64,000 bases of DNA from Pseudoscleropodium purum (taxonomy: Eukaryota; Streptophyta; Bryopsida; Hypnales; Brachytheciaceae), in the NCBI GenBank assembly GCA_963969395.1, contig OZ017796.1:5706501-5770500 (forward strand), in the 5' to 3' direction. Shown in pieces: positions 1-12,998 of the stretch (positions within the stretch are counted from its first letter, which is position 1; each line of letters begins with the position of its first letter). The notes under the pieces were generated by a model that saw nothing but the letters and a program-made list of their open reading frames with translations, made no database searches and was not told where the DNA came from. Made by a program: the position numbers and the translations under genes.

Positions 1-354
1 GTGGTACCGTCTTTTGACGTCATGGGAATGATTTGACGGGTTTTGTTTTTTCTACCGTACTTGATCTCACATGTTAGCTTATTGCTTATAATGCTTTTGG
101 TTGCTTAAACTCACCCTCTCTAATGAATCTGCGGGGAGTTTTTTCCAATGCGCTTACAAGTATTCACAACTCGACATGTGGAAGTTGTCCGATCGTATGT
201 GTGCACAACATGACAGATTCTCAGGATATCACCAGGGAGTGTGCAAGTACAGAGGGTTTAGTGTATGATCTTCGTTAGTTTTGTTAAATCTCAAAGTTTC
301 GTTTGTGTGATAAAATATTTCTGGAACGACTAAGTTGAACCAGTACTGCTGCAG
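1..354 (+). other. Probable intron of the SOS1-like gene
   Basis: No exon of the antiporter could be recognised here. The first recognisable exon starts at 355 after a CAG acceptor, and about 80 residues of the Arabidopsis SOS1 N terminus (first membrane helices) are missing. The 5' exons and promoter are therefore probably left of the window. Confidence 0.55.
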
Positions 355-3300
355 AATATGGTACCGCTCATGGTTTGGGTGTACTTGGGGACAGCATTCG
401 AATGTGTAAGTACGCCCTCTCCTGCACTTTTTTTTTGTTTCCCCCGCCCTCTGGGAGTCTCCTTTAATCTTTTTTTTTTTTTTTTTCTGTGGATTGATCA
501 GAAATGTTGTTTTGTGCAGGGTCCAATATTGATCCCGGCCTCATTTTATTTCTGTTTCTGCCGGCCCTCCTTTTCGAAAGCTCCTTTGCCATGGATTTTC
601 ACCAGATTAAGGTAAGCTACCATGTCGCATTTTTGCTCTACGTTATTCTGCAGAGAATCTGTTGCTTCCATTCATAACTTAGAATTGCAAAACATTTTTT
701 CTTACTGGAGAAAGTTATGGTTCCCAACTTGCACTGGTTGAGCGATTTGAACTGAATGGTGTGTGCTTACTTGTACAGAGATGCTTTGTTCAAATGTTGC
801 TTCTGGCTGCTCCGGGAGTCCTGATATCAACGTTTTTCCTTGGTGTAATTGTGGTTGTGAGTATCCCAGCTCTCGCTCACAATTCTCTTTGGACTTCATT
901 CTCTCATCTGCCAATCAGTGATATAATATATCGTCAGCGTCGTTAGACTGGTGCAATTCTGGGCGTCAAAAAATTGTGTCATTTATCTTCACAAAGCTCT
1001 GAAAACTAAGACTGTTATTGATTTAAATTTCGTGGATGGTGGAACAGAAGCTGTTGCCATATAATTGGAACTGGAGCACTGGGCTCCTGCTGGGAGGCCT
1101 GTTGAGTGCCACGGATCCAGTGGCAGTGGTGGCATTGTTGAAAGAATTGGGTGCCAGCAAGAAGTTGAGCACTCTCATTGAGGGCGAGTCTTTGATGAAT
1201 GACGGGTGCGTGACATTGTTCCAGTCTCTGTGTTTAAACCCCTAACAGGTCCAAGAAACCCAACTTAGGCCTCATGTTTTTTTGAGCCAGTTTGAGTCAG
1301 TCATTTGTGAACATTCTTTTGGTTCAATTTGGTTTATTTTTTGACCCTCTCATTTACTGTTCTTCACTGATTCTGGTGTCATAAAATTTGGTCTCTTCAG
1401 AATTATATTTTTCACAATATGATCAATTGAAATGGCCATTTTCAAACCTGGAATCCGTGATCCTTTAGGGGTTCCGGGTTTCGGGTTTCGATACGAGCAT
1501 GTCGTTTCCCATGATTGGTTTATAGGTTTGACTTGAATGGGGTCTTTCCATTGTGGTGCTGGTAAGAGGTTATGGTGACTAGAGGACACTGATATTGTGA
1601 ATTACTGTGGATGTCAGGACTGCGATTGTGGTATTCCGTCTATTTCTGGAGATGGTAAAGGGGGAGCATTTTGATGTTGGTGATGTGATTTCATTCCTCT
1701 GCAGGGTCGCATTGGGAGCGTAAGTGATGCTCGAGAAACCGTTTGATTATTCAGCTTGATTTGTTTGGAAATTTCATTTTTGTGAGAATCTTTTTATTGC
1801 GCGGAGGAAAGGAAATTCTCCAGTTATTCTGCTTCTTCTTGTCCCTTCAAATATTCATTACATGGGATACCTTTTCATTTGTTGAATGTACTCGCTCTGT
1901 GATTTGGAGAGAGGATTGTGTACGAGCTTGTGTTCAGCTTGTGAGATTTACAAATTTCTGATTGGACTTAAATGTTTTGCAGATTGGCCTTAGGACTTCT
2001 TTTCGGAATCGTCTCTGTATTTTGGGTGGGAATAGTGTTCAATGACACCATCATCGAGATTACCCTCACCTTGACAGCCAGCTACATGGCTTTCTTTGTG
2101 GTAAAAAATCTTAACGGTTCACATATTTTTGTGTATTTTTTGGTTACATTAGCTTGGTGATATACCCAGAATTTGACCAGATCGGATTTGGTCGAATGAG
2201 CAGCAGCATTTTGGAGCTTTTTCCTTGGACTAGGAAATGCTTTTAGTGCAGTCCAAAGTTCACTGTATTCAAAGTATAAATAGGTTGAGGCACTCGAAAC
2301 GCTATTTGAGAGACGCTATTTGACAATTGATTTGAATGACTTTAGGAGTGTTTTAATATACTGACTTATAAATTTATTGCACCATGTATGTGGGGTTCAT
2401 AATTAGGCTGAGCAATCGGCTCATGTTTCTGGGGTGCTGACTGTCATGACTGTTGGCATGTAAGCTTCTTTTGACTTGCAATACATCCGGCACTTTGAGT
2501 TGCATCAGTTTGTTTGAGCTTTACCAAGGTCACCTCAATAGTGTGCATGACTTTGGAGCTGTTAAATTGCGTGCACCTTATTCCGTGTGCAACTTTTCAA
2601 GTAATCTGTAATTCTTGCATGCGCAGCTTCTTTGCAGCGTTCGCAAGGACAGCCTTCACCGGGGAGAGTGAACAAAGTATGCATCATTTCTGGTACGCCA
2701 TCTCCTGCAATTCCCTTCTTTTTTCTCAGAGTGGTTTGTCTATTATATTAATCATCATTTTCATTGAAACAGTGAAACGTCAAGGGATTGGCACTTTTCC
2801 AGTCGTCCGTCTGGAACCTCAGATCTACACCATTCTTAGTGTTTTAGAGCTCTGCCTTAAATTATTGCGTTCTGAAACATGCCTTTTTGACCGAATATGG
2901 ACGATCTAAGGCTATCGCTCACACCTTTTTTCATGTTTACCGAGCAGGGAAATGATTTCCTACATCGCCAACACTCTCATATTCTTACTCAGGTGAGTGA
3001 TTTCCAATGGCTTGGATGTGAAGCAGCGATTTTTTCTAGTCCTGCCACTAAACATTTGAATTCCAATTTCTGAAGTAGCTTAAACAAATATCCTGACAGT
3101 ATTGAAAACGCCGGTGTCTTGCAGTGGGGTGGTAATTGCGGAGAGTATTTTAAGAAGTCACGACAAGATTCAAGGTTTGTAACTGCTGTGACTGACTCAG
3201 AAAGTATGGTCAAAATTCTTTACCTTTATGTAGGTAGTATCATCACGTTCATTAAAATGGAAAACTTTCAAGACATTGGCACTTTCTCAGACGATTGCTT

Positions 3301-6300
3301 GGGACCTCAGATGAATACCTGTCGTAGTTTTTAGAGCTTTGTGCATTTGAATGTCATAGTGTTCGCGCTTTGAAACACGCCATTTTAACGAATATGACCA
3401 TTTAGTGCATTGAACTTCAATTGGTTGCGTATTTTTGCAGGGCGGGATTGGAGTTACCTGGTTGTGCTCTACATTTTTGTCCAGCTCTCTCGAGCGCTGT
3501 TAGTGGCATTACTTTACCCGGGCTTGAAGTACTTTGGCTACGGACTCAAATGGAAAGAGGCTACAATGCTTGTTTGGGCTGGTCTGCGTGGCGCTGTCGC
3601 TCTGTCACTTTCATTATCAGTTGCTGTAAGTGATTTCCATTTGTTGCAAATGGTTTACTTTGTGTCTTGGCTTTTGTCATAATTTTTAATGTACGAGTGT
3701 GTAATTTCAAATGGTAAATTTGCTGAGAAGAGATTGCTTGCATACCCTTCTTGGACCACTTAAAAAATATTGATTCAAGTCATTGAGTTCTGCACATTAA
3801 GAGAGATATCTTTCACTTTGTTAAAAAATTTAGGTTTATATATTCCTTAAGAATTTTTTTTTACAGAGCTAAGTTCTTAGTATGAATGTTTTTTTCTTTT
3901 TCTTTTTCTTGCATCTCTGAAATCACTAATGCTCTGAAAATTTGGTACCCTGAATCAGCATGACTCTCAAATTTCCGAGTTGATGGGGGCCAGGGTATGT
4001 TTTAAATTCTTATATAATTTTCTTGCCTTGACAGTTTTCCACATACATCTTGAAGTATAGGATGTAACTCTTCAATTCCGTTATTGCTCCATGGTTGTCA
4101 GGATCCTCTTCGACTCACTTCAATTTATGCCTCTTGAAACCCAAATGTGCCTCAATTATGAATGTGGCGAAGGAGTTGAGGAAGGCATAAGAAGGTTTCC
4201 TTGTGTCTTTGTTCTAAAGATTTGCATGCATGTGTCGATTGCATCAGTTTGTGTTCCTCACCGGTGGCGTGGTGTTCTTAACCCTCATCGTCAATGGTTC
4301 TACTACGCAATTTCTTCTTCACTTCCTTAGAATGGATAACATAACTGAAACTAAGGTAATAGCATTCTTGGCCTTGGGTTTGATCTCGATCTGGCTCTGC
4401 TGAATTTTCCTATTCTGCAATGCTTCTGCCGTACCTGAAACAATGAAGAAGGTGGAGGATTAGGGTTTAGGGTTTACAGTTTAGAGTCTCTTGTAGGAAT
4501 TTGGTTTTAGTGGCTGACTTTCGGTCTTTTGCAGCAACGTATGCTGGAGTTCGCCAAGCATGAGATGCGCAGTAAGGCACTGGAGGCATTTGGAGAATTG
4601 GGAGAAGACGAGGAGTTGGGGCCTGCTGACTGGAATACTATACGCAAGTATGTGACCTGTTTGCCATACGAGGAGGAAAGACCTGCTCATCCCCATGCGC
4701 CGCCTAGTTTCGCCCTTCCAGATGGTGAACATGACAAACAGAGAATGCACGACACACGTGGACGCTTCCTGAATGGTAAGCGTTTCAACACTGGTTGCTC
4801 GTAATTATGAAAACAGCATACATACCACTGTTACGATTCTCTGAAAAGAAGCTAGGTCTCTTGTTTTTCATCAATGGTACATTTGTGTACTCGTGCACAA
4901 ATGTGAGGAAATTCCTGTGCTCGTGCGTGAAGCATGAGAATCAAGGCTCTTGATAACTCCAATACATGTTCTTGTAGGTCACGTCTTTTCAGGTCTGCTA
5001 AGGCACTCTGTGTGAGGCTGATTTAGTGAATGGAAAAAATCAACATAATCGTTGAAAAGGAAAAATTTGAAGTGATTGGCACTTTTCCAGTTGCCTGTCT
5101 GGAACCTCAGATTTGTACAAATCCTATTTTTTGGAGTTTTGCGCTCTGGAATATCACCATCTTGGCACGCTGAATCATTTTAACTAATAATTTTGACCAT
5201 GCAAAACCTCAAAACTAAGGTCTGCAGTCTGAGTGAGAGCCTTTGGTTGCACGATATACAGTACCATCGTTGTTCTCAAACAAGATACTCAAGAACTTAG
5301 TTGCGTCTGCAGGTGTGCAAGCAGCATATTGGAACATGCTGGAAGAAGGACGAATCACACGAACTGCGGCCCTTATCCTCATGCAATCTGTTGACGAGGC
5401 GTTAGACAAGGTATCCAGACCAAATTCTAAGTGCAATGTTACTTGATTACAGAAATCATTCTAGGTTAAAGACTCGAAGTTCTAAGTGTCAGAAACGCTA
5501 CTTTTCTTTGTTTGTGCAGTTTAGTACCTACCATTGAATTATTGCACCGTGGAGTCACACTTTTGCATTCCCCCTTTCTTTAGCAAATGGAATAAATATA
5601 CACCGCATTTGTTGAAAGTGATTATCAAAGATATAGTGAAAGGGGTGGGCATCTGTCTACCCATTGAAGGTTGTAATGAGGCAAAGTATAGTGCAGGTGT
5701 GTACTCTTAACGAATTTGAGGTAGAGAATAGTGCACTTGTACGTGTGCACTTTTATCGAGTGTGGTGTGGTGAAATTTCCCACAACATACTCATGAAAAT
5801 TCCCATATACTATGCAAATAACAGTTCCATGTCATGATGGGATTGAATGTCTTGTGCAGGTGAATAATAATGCCAAGTTACAAGATTGGGAAGGACTCCG
5901 TCGGCACGTGAGTTTTCCTCGCTATTTGAGGTACTTGTCGTGGCGGAGTACCTCATTCCTTCCTCGAAGAGCTTCCACCTTCTTCCTGTTACAACAATTG
6001 GAGCTTTCATGCTACATTGCTGCGGCCTTTCTTCGGGCACATCGGATGACTCGCAACCACCTCCGGGCGTTCATTGGTAGGTGTTACCAACCTGGACTTC
6101 AGTTTTTGAGTTACAACCTTGGTTACGAGCCGCTGGAACATGCAGCTTGTAACCTGCACTGATTTACCAAAGTATTCTGGATTGCTACTTCAGTGTACAA
6201 ATCCCCAATCCTCTCAGTGTAGACCATGGAACAATGCTTTTAGTAGATTAGACTTGTTAAGAAACTTTCAGACAACATTATAAAGAAAACCTTTGCCGTG

Positions 6301-9300
6301 AAGTCCCTTTATGGTGAAAATGATCGAATGCAGGCGGATCTATGTATCACGGAGAGGTCCCTTCACGGTCGAATTGATCGTATTACGTATCGACTTCCAT
6401 ATGATCATTGCTACTATAAGGAGACCTCCTTATGAATTACGGGAGAGATTTTCTTTGTGGATGTTGTCTAAAGTTCTCGAAACAAATCTGATTTTAATCG
6501 AAATTTTATTATGTATTTTCTGCTAGTATCGTTGGAGCAACGCGTCCCTCTTAGCATGCTTTGTTACATGTGCAGGTGAAAGTGATGTGACGGAGACTGT
6601 CATTGGAGAAAGTGAGGCAGAAGGTCGGGCTGCTCGTGAGTTTCTTGAAGACTTGCGCCAGTCTTTTCCTGAGGTGATCCAAGTAGTACCATGCCTAACA
6701 AGATTGCTGTTGACCTAAATATTCACCACTTTGTATTTCCAGGCTGTGGAAGAGCTCTGGTAACAAGAAATTAAGAAGTCTAGTGTGTTGGAGCATCAAT
6801 CCTTTGGAACCTGAACTCAATCGCTTGTCGATCAACTCACATTACCAAGTTTTTGCATGGAGTTCTTTGTGTTTAAAGATCAATTTTTTGAATGTGGCTT
6901 TAGATTCTGTAAACCACTTACTACTTTGCTGTTTCTACAATCGTACAGTACCTACCTCCAAGTGATATTCCAGGAAACCTAGATGCGTTACAATTGGTGC
7001 GTTTACGTAAGGAGACGAGTGGTGCTTAGGTGACATCACCCCTGGAATCTACACTGAGTGTCATCTGAGCAGCACTCCACCCTATGATAAAATTTGCCTT
7101 AATACCACTCTATTGGCAGGGATTAACGCAGCTTGGTTTCTAGAACATACTGGGTGGGGTCCTACTAGTGATGTAGTCATGCATGAATATTTGAACACTA
7201 AGTTTATTACTTTGGATGATGATTGGAAAAGTTATGTTTCTTTATGCTTTGACTTTTCGATTCGGTGCCAAAGGACCTACTGACGAAAACTGGTCCATTT
7301 GGATACAGGTGTTGCGAGCTGTGAAGACAAAGCAAGTAACTCATGCAATTTTGGGACACTTGACTGAATATGTGAAAACTCTAGAGAATGGTGGGCTCCT
7401 CGAAGCGAAGGAGACTCTCCAACTTCATGATGCCGTCCAGGTTTGAAGTTCTACCATATTCTCTAACATTTTTGTGTCTGGGATTTGGTAAGAAAATATA
7501 TCAGTCCCTGTTTCCAGGTTATCACCTCTACACAACGTGTACTTAAATGCTCACTGATCAAGATCTTAGTCGACACTGCACGTTATTTTTTTGGTGAAGC
7601 GCTCAGCATATAACCAGCCTCATGGGAAATCACCGTCCTTAGTGGATCTTGAAGGATATCAGGAAGTGAACTAAATAATCACAATCAAAGATTTCTGGAA
7701 ATTTCCTAATAGAGTGTGAGTCTTGTTACAGTCCAATGAACGTCATTTTGGGCATGTGAAATATGAAATAAGGAATTTATGACTTGGCACGTATCAGGTC
7801 GACTTGAAGAAGCTGTTGCGGAAACCCCCTGTTGTTGAAATGCCATCACCAGAGGAAACCTTGCTGAACCAACCTTTTATAGGGGCAATGCCAGACCCTG
7901 TTCAAACACTGCTGCTTAATGTTGCCAAAGAGCACATGAGAATGCAGAGTAGCGTCATCTACAGGGAGGGCACGAAGCCCGATGGGATCTGGTTGATTGC
8001 AAATGGCGTTGTTAAGGTTATTTTTCATCTCATTTCATCCCTTGTCTATTGATGCTTCTCTTAAACCCTGTCACGTAAGCCATGCTCTCTGTTTCAGTGT
8101 CTGGAAGTATCCTGTTTTTTTTTTATCATCATGTGTGGTTATCAAGTTCTGAGTTTTGAGGCAACCGTGTCACTTTGGTTGTCTGGTCAGATGAAAGTTA
8201 TAACCCATAATCCTTCTGCTCAATGTTTGAGTCCTTTAATTAACCAAAATAGATATTTGAGATTCAATGAAACGCCTTAATATCATTTCAATAACCTTCG
8301 CGTGACTCGAGGTTATCTCATGAACTTGTTAGAATATTTACTGTCTTGAGTTCATTTTAAATTGGTTTGGGTAAAGTGAGGCGCCTGGCACTGTAATCCT
8401 CAAGTTGACGTATTGCCACTTGGAAAATTTCAGTGGAGCAACAAGGCAACCAATGGACAGAGGCTGAGCCAACCCACATTCTCCCACGGCAGCACGCTTG
8501 GCTTGTACGAAGCGTTGACAGGGAAACCCTACTTGTGTGACGTTGTCACAGATTCAGTGGTTCATTGCTTCTTTATTGAACGCTCTAGGATCTCGTCGAT
8601 CCAAACGGAACGCCTAGAGCTCGAGGATTTTCTTTGGCAGGTATATTTTGGGGGCCCTAGGCTTCTTCATTGGAATAATCTCTTGAAATTCTAGGATGTT
8701 GTAGGATGCTTTTGGAAGCTAATCTCTTAACCCCTGAGCGCCCCAGCACCTCAAATATGGCCTTCCAAAATGAAAGATTTCCTTGTTTGACTATTATAAT
8801 CTTTTCAATAGATCTCTTTTTAGGTGATGTTTAAGTGATGGTTTGATTGGAATGAATTGAGAAGGGTCTGGATTTTAGTAAGGTAACTACACCTAAAATG
8901 GATCAAATAAGCAATTCAATATAGTTCCTATTATGATATTGAATTTTTTTTTGTGGGGTCATGTTGGTAGTCCAAAGGGGATTCTAAATTCTCTTAGAAT
9001 GCATTTTTTGGACACCATATGAATAAACTATGAATATTCAAAATGCTGAAAATAGGTATTTCTATAATTGACCCTATACTCTCATGAATAGTGGGAGTGC
9101 ATTTTAGGCAAGAATCTATAGGGGCTGGTTTTAGAAAGGGGCGCTCAGGGGCGCTCAGACAATTTCAGGATTTTAAATGCTAGAACCTCTGTAAGGTATT
9201 TGTTCTTGGGAAACAACCAAACATCAAAAAGCTATTAATCTCTAAGTGCTAGTGCTAAAAATAGAAAGTCTGAATATTGGAACCTAGTAGTTTGATTAAG

Positions 9301-11594
9301 GTAACTTTCAGAACCTATTTCTATCATTCAAAAATTTAGGATATGATTTCTCCTTTCTATTGGTGCATTTGGTTATATTAATGCTTCGTAAATGATTTAT
9401 TTTCAAATCTTACAGATATGGAATGCGGCCAGTTTGGGCCGTTTGGGCAATTAGGTGTTAATATTGGAACTGTTGTGGACTCCATGTTGTGTCTAGTTTG
9501 CACTGATGAGTCGAATGATGCCCTCTTGTTCAGGAAAGCGCACTAGCGGTTGCCAAGATGGTATTAGCCCCGCAATTCGACACGGCGACATTACAAGAGA
9601 TTCGTGCGCTTGTGACGGAATGCTCCTCCATGCGCATCTTCCTTCGCGGTGAGGTTTTCGAGCTTCGGCAGAGAGAAATGGGTGTGTTGCTGGAAGGCTT
9701 TGTCAGACAAGAACACAGCACTGAAATCATTACTGCTCCAGCAGGCCTGGTCTTCAAAACGCCCTTCAGCCCTGCTGGTCAGTCGGTCTCCTGCTTCTGC
9801 TTCTTTCCTTCTTGCAAAGCCTGCTTCCATTGGTGTTCGTCAGAGTTTGCTTTGTTAAAATAGTGTTTTTCAGAGCGCCAAAATTGTAGACGTTTATTTG
9901 TCCAGAGCTCTGAAAATTTGGACGGGCACAGATCTGAGGTTTTAGTCACGCGACTGAAACTACGCCATTTTCACGAATTCAATCCACCCTGTATAATTGG
10001 TATCTCGCAAGAGTAGATAAAAACTAACCCTTACGAAGTATTAACGCATGAACAGTTGTGAATTAAGACTTACATTATCAAGTTAATTTGAATTTAATAA
10101 TAGCTTCTATCTAGTAGTAGGGGAGGAGACTTTTCATTTAATATCAACCCTTAAGCGCTCTGAAATCCATATTCTGGATGATGAATAGAGTGCTGGAGGC
10201 AATGCGTTGTCCAAATAATTTCTCATGCATCTTAATTAATGTTTGAATCTTAAAAAACCATCTTTCTCTATAACTAATTTGATGAAATTGAGGTAAATAT
10301 CATAATTATACAAAGATAGAAGCAAAAATGTGCATAATTTAAAAAAAGGATTAGGGTGTTAAGGGTTAACACTCATGAGGTTCTGACAGCCATGGGGTGG
10401 TCACAGGAAGTCGGAGCAATCTGTCACTGCAACCAGACACCATGTTTCATGCAGAGGCCAGATCCCGGGTCCTGTTTTTCGACTCCAGCGTGGCTGCCAA
10501 GGTTTTGTCCACACCAGGGTCTGCAACTGTGCTGGGCCTGCCTCGTAAGTCCAGCCGCCCCACCCCCCCGCGCTCCTCTGTCCAGCTGGCTTCCTTGTCA
10601 TCCCGGAACTCGTTAAACTCACGAACCTATGGCGAGCATCTCGGGAGTAACAATGAAATCGGCTTTGCTAGCGATAATTCCATTCCTGTTGCGCCCGCAT
10701 GGGGGAGTAACACCAGCTCCGTTCCGGATAAGTACACGGCCAGGGCGTTTGAAATCAGTGTCTTCGGCTCCCAGGTATCGTCATATACTCCCATCTAAGC
10801 ATCTGAAAGTCTAAACATCCAGAAGTTGAACGTCATAATTTGGCACTGACACTGAAATAATGAAATCTGCCGACATAACTACGAGGTTAGCTACTTGAAT
10901 TTGGAGGGTTAGCGACGTTTCTAGCGACGTTTGAAACATTTGTAGCAAAGTTTTGGAAGATGCTTTGGCAATGTTTTTCAGCAAACTTGAAACTTTTGGA
11001 ACATACTTCAGCAAATACGCAACGTTTTCAGCAAACATGAAACTCTGAGGACATGCTTCAGCAAACATGCAATGTTTTTCAACAATCATGTTCGAAAACG
11101 TTGTTCACTTTGGACAACGCTAGGAGAACCTTGAATGTCAACTTTGGAATCACGTTGTAGTGTTATGATCTGCAACGTTCAAACGTTGCTATAAACGTTT
11201 CTGTACGTGATGAATTCTAGACGTTAATTCAATCATTTACTATTGATGATTGTTTGCCCATTCATGTGCTTGTGGTCCCTCTGCACAGCTGGGCTTGAGC
11301 AAGAGCTGGAGAGGAGCGCAGGACGAGTGGACTCCCGAGGGTCCGCCTCGAGTGAGCCAGTCGCACACCAACCTGGTGAAGCGGATGTCCATGTTGATGC
11401 AAGACACGGCCGGGCCGAGGCGTCGAGTGGCTAGCCTAGGCAACGTGCGACAGTTCACGGGCTTCTCAGTGGGCAGGCCGCTGCAGGTCAAGCCGCGCAC
11501 GGGCGACACCAGCGACGACTCCGACAAGGAGGAGCAGATTGTGCGCATCGATTCTCCCAGTGCTCTATTCAATACTTCTCGTCAAGGACCGTGA
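355..11594 (+). CDS. SOS1: SOS1-like plasma-membrane Na+/H+ antiporter, 5' partial, about 23 exons
   Basis: Exons, judged by GT-AG sites, phase and similarity to plant SOS1: 355-405, 520-611, 779-856, 1048-1205, 1618-1719, 1983-2100, 2407-2459, 2627-2692, 2948-2992, 3125-3174, 3441-3625, 3959-3994, 4248-4355, 4535-4775, 5313-5410, 5860-6076, 6576-6673, 7309-7440, 7798-8016, 8434-8640, 9534-9777, about 10380-10774 (start uncertain), 11289-11594. The family exports Na+ in exchange for H+ at the plasma membrane. The transport domain shows SATDPVAVVALLKELG, GESLMNDG (1048-1205) and LRGAVALSLSLSV (3441-3625). A cyclic-nucleotide-binding-like domain spans 7798-8640 (EGTKPDGIWLIANGVVK, then FSHGSTLGLYEALTGKPYLC). 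The last exon keeps RIDSPS, the family's C-terminal DSPS site phosphorylated by SOS2 kinase in Arabidopsis, so the SOS2-type release of autoinhibition is probably conserved. No frame break is seen. The exon beginning near 10,380 is the only junction where phase was hard to settle. Confidence 0.93.
2787..2905 (+). repeat. Dispersed intronic repeat, copy 1
   Basis: This intron segment shares the phrase ATTGGCACTTTTCCAGT, then CTGGAACCTCAGAT, and a tail running to a GAATATGGAC-like end with copies at about 3265-3410 and 5070-5215. All three sit in different introns of the same gene, in the same orientation. It is an unclassified short repeat. Confidence 0.6.
3265..3410 (+). repeat. Dispersed intronic repeat, copy 2
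   Basis: It carries ACATTGGCACTTTCTCAG, GGGACCTCAGAT and ACGAATATGACCATTTAG. It is related to the copies at 2787 and 5070. A similar AATATGACCATTTAG tail recurs near 40,930 inside the CACTA element. Confidence 0.6.
4460..4476 (+). repeat. Short TTTAGGG telomere-type repeat in an intron
   Basis: About two and a half units of the plant telomere heptamer TTTAGGG lie in the intron before exon 4535-4775. It is too short to mark a former chromosome end. Confidence 0.6.
5070..5215 (+). repeat. Dispersed intronic repeat, copy 3
   Basis: It carries GTGATTGGCACTTTTCCAG and TCTGGAACCTCAGATT followed by a diverged tail. Same family and orientation as the copies at 2787 and 3265. Confidence 0.6.
8731..9151. 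mobile_element. Candidate TTAA-type MITE in an SOS1 intron
   Basis: The 421-bp segment has a perfect 14-bp terminal inverted repeat, CCCCTGAGCGCCCC. The left flank is TTAA. The right flank is CGCT rather than TTAA, so the target duplication is incomplete. It belongs with the other CCC(C/T)TA elements flanked by TTAA in this window. Confidence 0.5.
10148..10365. mobile_element. Candidate TTAA-type MITE in an SOS1 intron
   Basis: The 218-bp segment begins CCCTTAAGCGC and ends with the inverse GTGTTAAGGG. It is flanked by TCAA on the left (one change from TTAA) and TTAA on the right. It ends just before the hard-to-place acceptor near 10,380, so the insertion may have altered that splice region. 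Confidence 0.45.
10979..11082 (+). repeat. Tandem repeat, about 50-bp unit, last SOS1 intron
   Basis: Two units of about 50 bp, each starting CAGCAAAC(T/A)TGAAACT and ending in an AACGTTTT/AATGTTTT stretch, are followed by a partial third. Confidence 0.65.
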
Positions 11595-12639
11595 TCCACG
11601 TTATTTGTAGTATAATCTTCATAGTTCATGGTCTCAGTACATTCTTTGTCCACCTCTTGAAATTCTGTTTCCATAGTATGGTCCTGTAGGAATTAAGATT
11701 AGTCGTTCAATGGCAACTGTCATAGCAACAGTGATGACCTCAGGTTTACCATGTTTCTAGCTATTCGTGTATATATCCACTGGAGCAAAGTGAATCTACC
11801 TCGTGTAGGTACTAGTCAACTTGTCATGGAAAATGAAATCGATTGTTTTGGATGATCGATTGATTCTGTCTTCTGTAATGTTCAAATAAATGAGTAAATG
11901 GTCCGATTTATTAAAATTACGTGTCACAATTGTGACATTCACGTGGCCAGAGCTCAAAAAACTTTTGTAGAACTGAGGTTGCTGTTCGGCAATTTCATCA
12001 ACTTTACTATAAGCCGCCTCGTAATGAATATAAGATTACAACATCGTTAAGAATATGAGGTTCCAACAGATCATAGGGAGTCAAAATTATAGGTGTTAGC
12101 TTGATTCCACGTGCTTCTCAGAAAACAGAGAATGAGGAATTGACGACGAATTCAAAGTTTGCATCCTTCGTTCGTTTGCTCAATACTCTCTAAATACAAA
12201 GAGTGCCAATATAATAAAATTGAGGCTGTCTATCTCTGACAGGAAGCAACAAAAGTGGCACTCGCTACTGAAGTCCATAAAATGTGAAAAGTAGAAAGAA
12301 CCACTCGCTCACTTCCAACACCCAACAGTGAGACGTCGTTCATGATGACGGTCTTATAATACCTGCTCATATTGAATCCCTGTGAAAACGTCCATTGAGC
12401 TTGTGTAAATAATCTGGATTAAATATGAGCAGGTTGTCTTTGAAGGGGTAATGTTGCAGAAGGGTATGCCTGCCTTGTGCTCATAGTCTAGAATTTTAGA
12501 CCCTCTGAAAGCCTCTTGTGTGGATTTATAAATAGCTGCCCCTCCCATCATAGTGATCATATACACCAGTAGTTCAAACAAGAAGCCATCAGTTGAAGTT
12601 GGTGACCAAAGATTTCTACCTCTTGTCAAGGTCACTCCA
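11595..12639. other. 3' UTR and intergenic region
   Basis: This is the 3' UTR of the SOS1-like gene followed by AT-rich intergenic sequence. No coding exon was recognised. It ends in the TCACTCCA target duplication (12632-12639) of the next MITE. Confidence 0.5.
11885..11890 (+). terminator. Possible polyadenylation signal of the SOS1-like gene
   Basis: AATAAA lies 291 bases after the stop codon at 11592-11594, a plausible 3' UTR length. It is not proven; plant signals are loose. Confidence 0.35.
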
Positions 12640-12990
12640 GAGTTGTCACATCAGGCGGGTTAAGGTCATCAGACAGGACGGGTAGACAGGCGGTCCGTCA
12701 AACAACTTGGCTAATTTAGTGATTCAAATTTTTCCACGTAAAAAAAAAATTACCATGAGTTACCTTTGTTACATGACATGGCATTCCACATTGGTGTCAG
12801 TTAGGGTGAGGACGCTATTCAGTCAGGACGCGGATGCTAATCAGCCAGGGCGGTAAGTCCATGTTAGTTTTCTTTACCTTTGTAGATAGTCAACTACATG
12901 TTGACTACATCGGACAATCAGCACCTCTACCGGACAGGTGAATCGGATGGATGAACAGGCGGTCTATCTATCCACTGTGACAACTTTGGA
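12640..12990. mobile_element. hAT-like MITE with GTCCGC-type subterminal motifs
   Basis: The 351-bp element has ends GAGTTGTCACATCAGGCGGG and, inverted, the CCACTGTGACAACTT side. It is flanked by a near-perfect 8-bp duplication, TCACTCCA (12632-12639) and TCACTCTA (12991-12998). It is a diverged, inverted relative of the element at 47610-47873, with which it shares GGGTCATC.GAC.GGACGG-like subterminal sequence. An 8-bp duplication is typical of hAT transposons. No coding capacity. Confidence 0.75.
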
Positions 12991-12998
12991 TCACTCTA

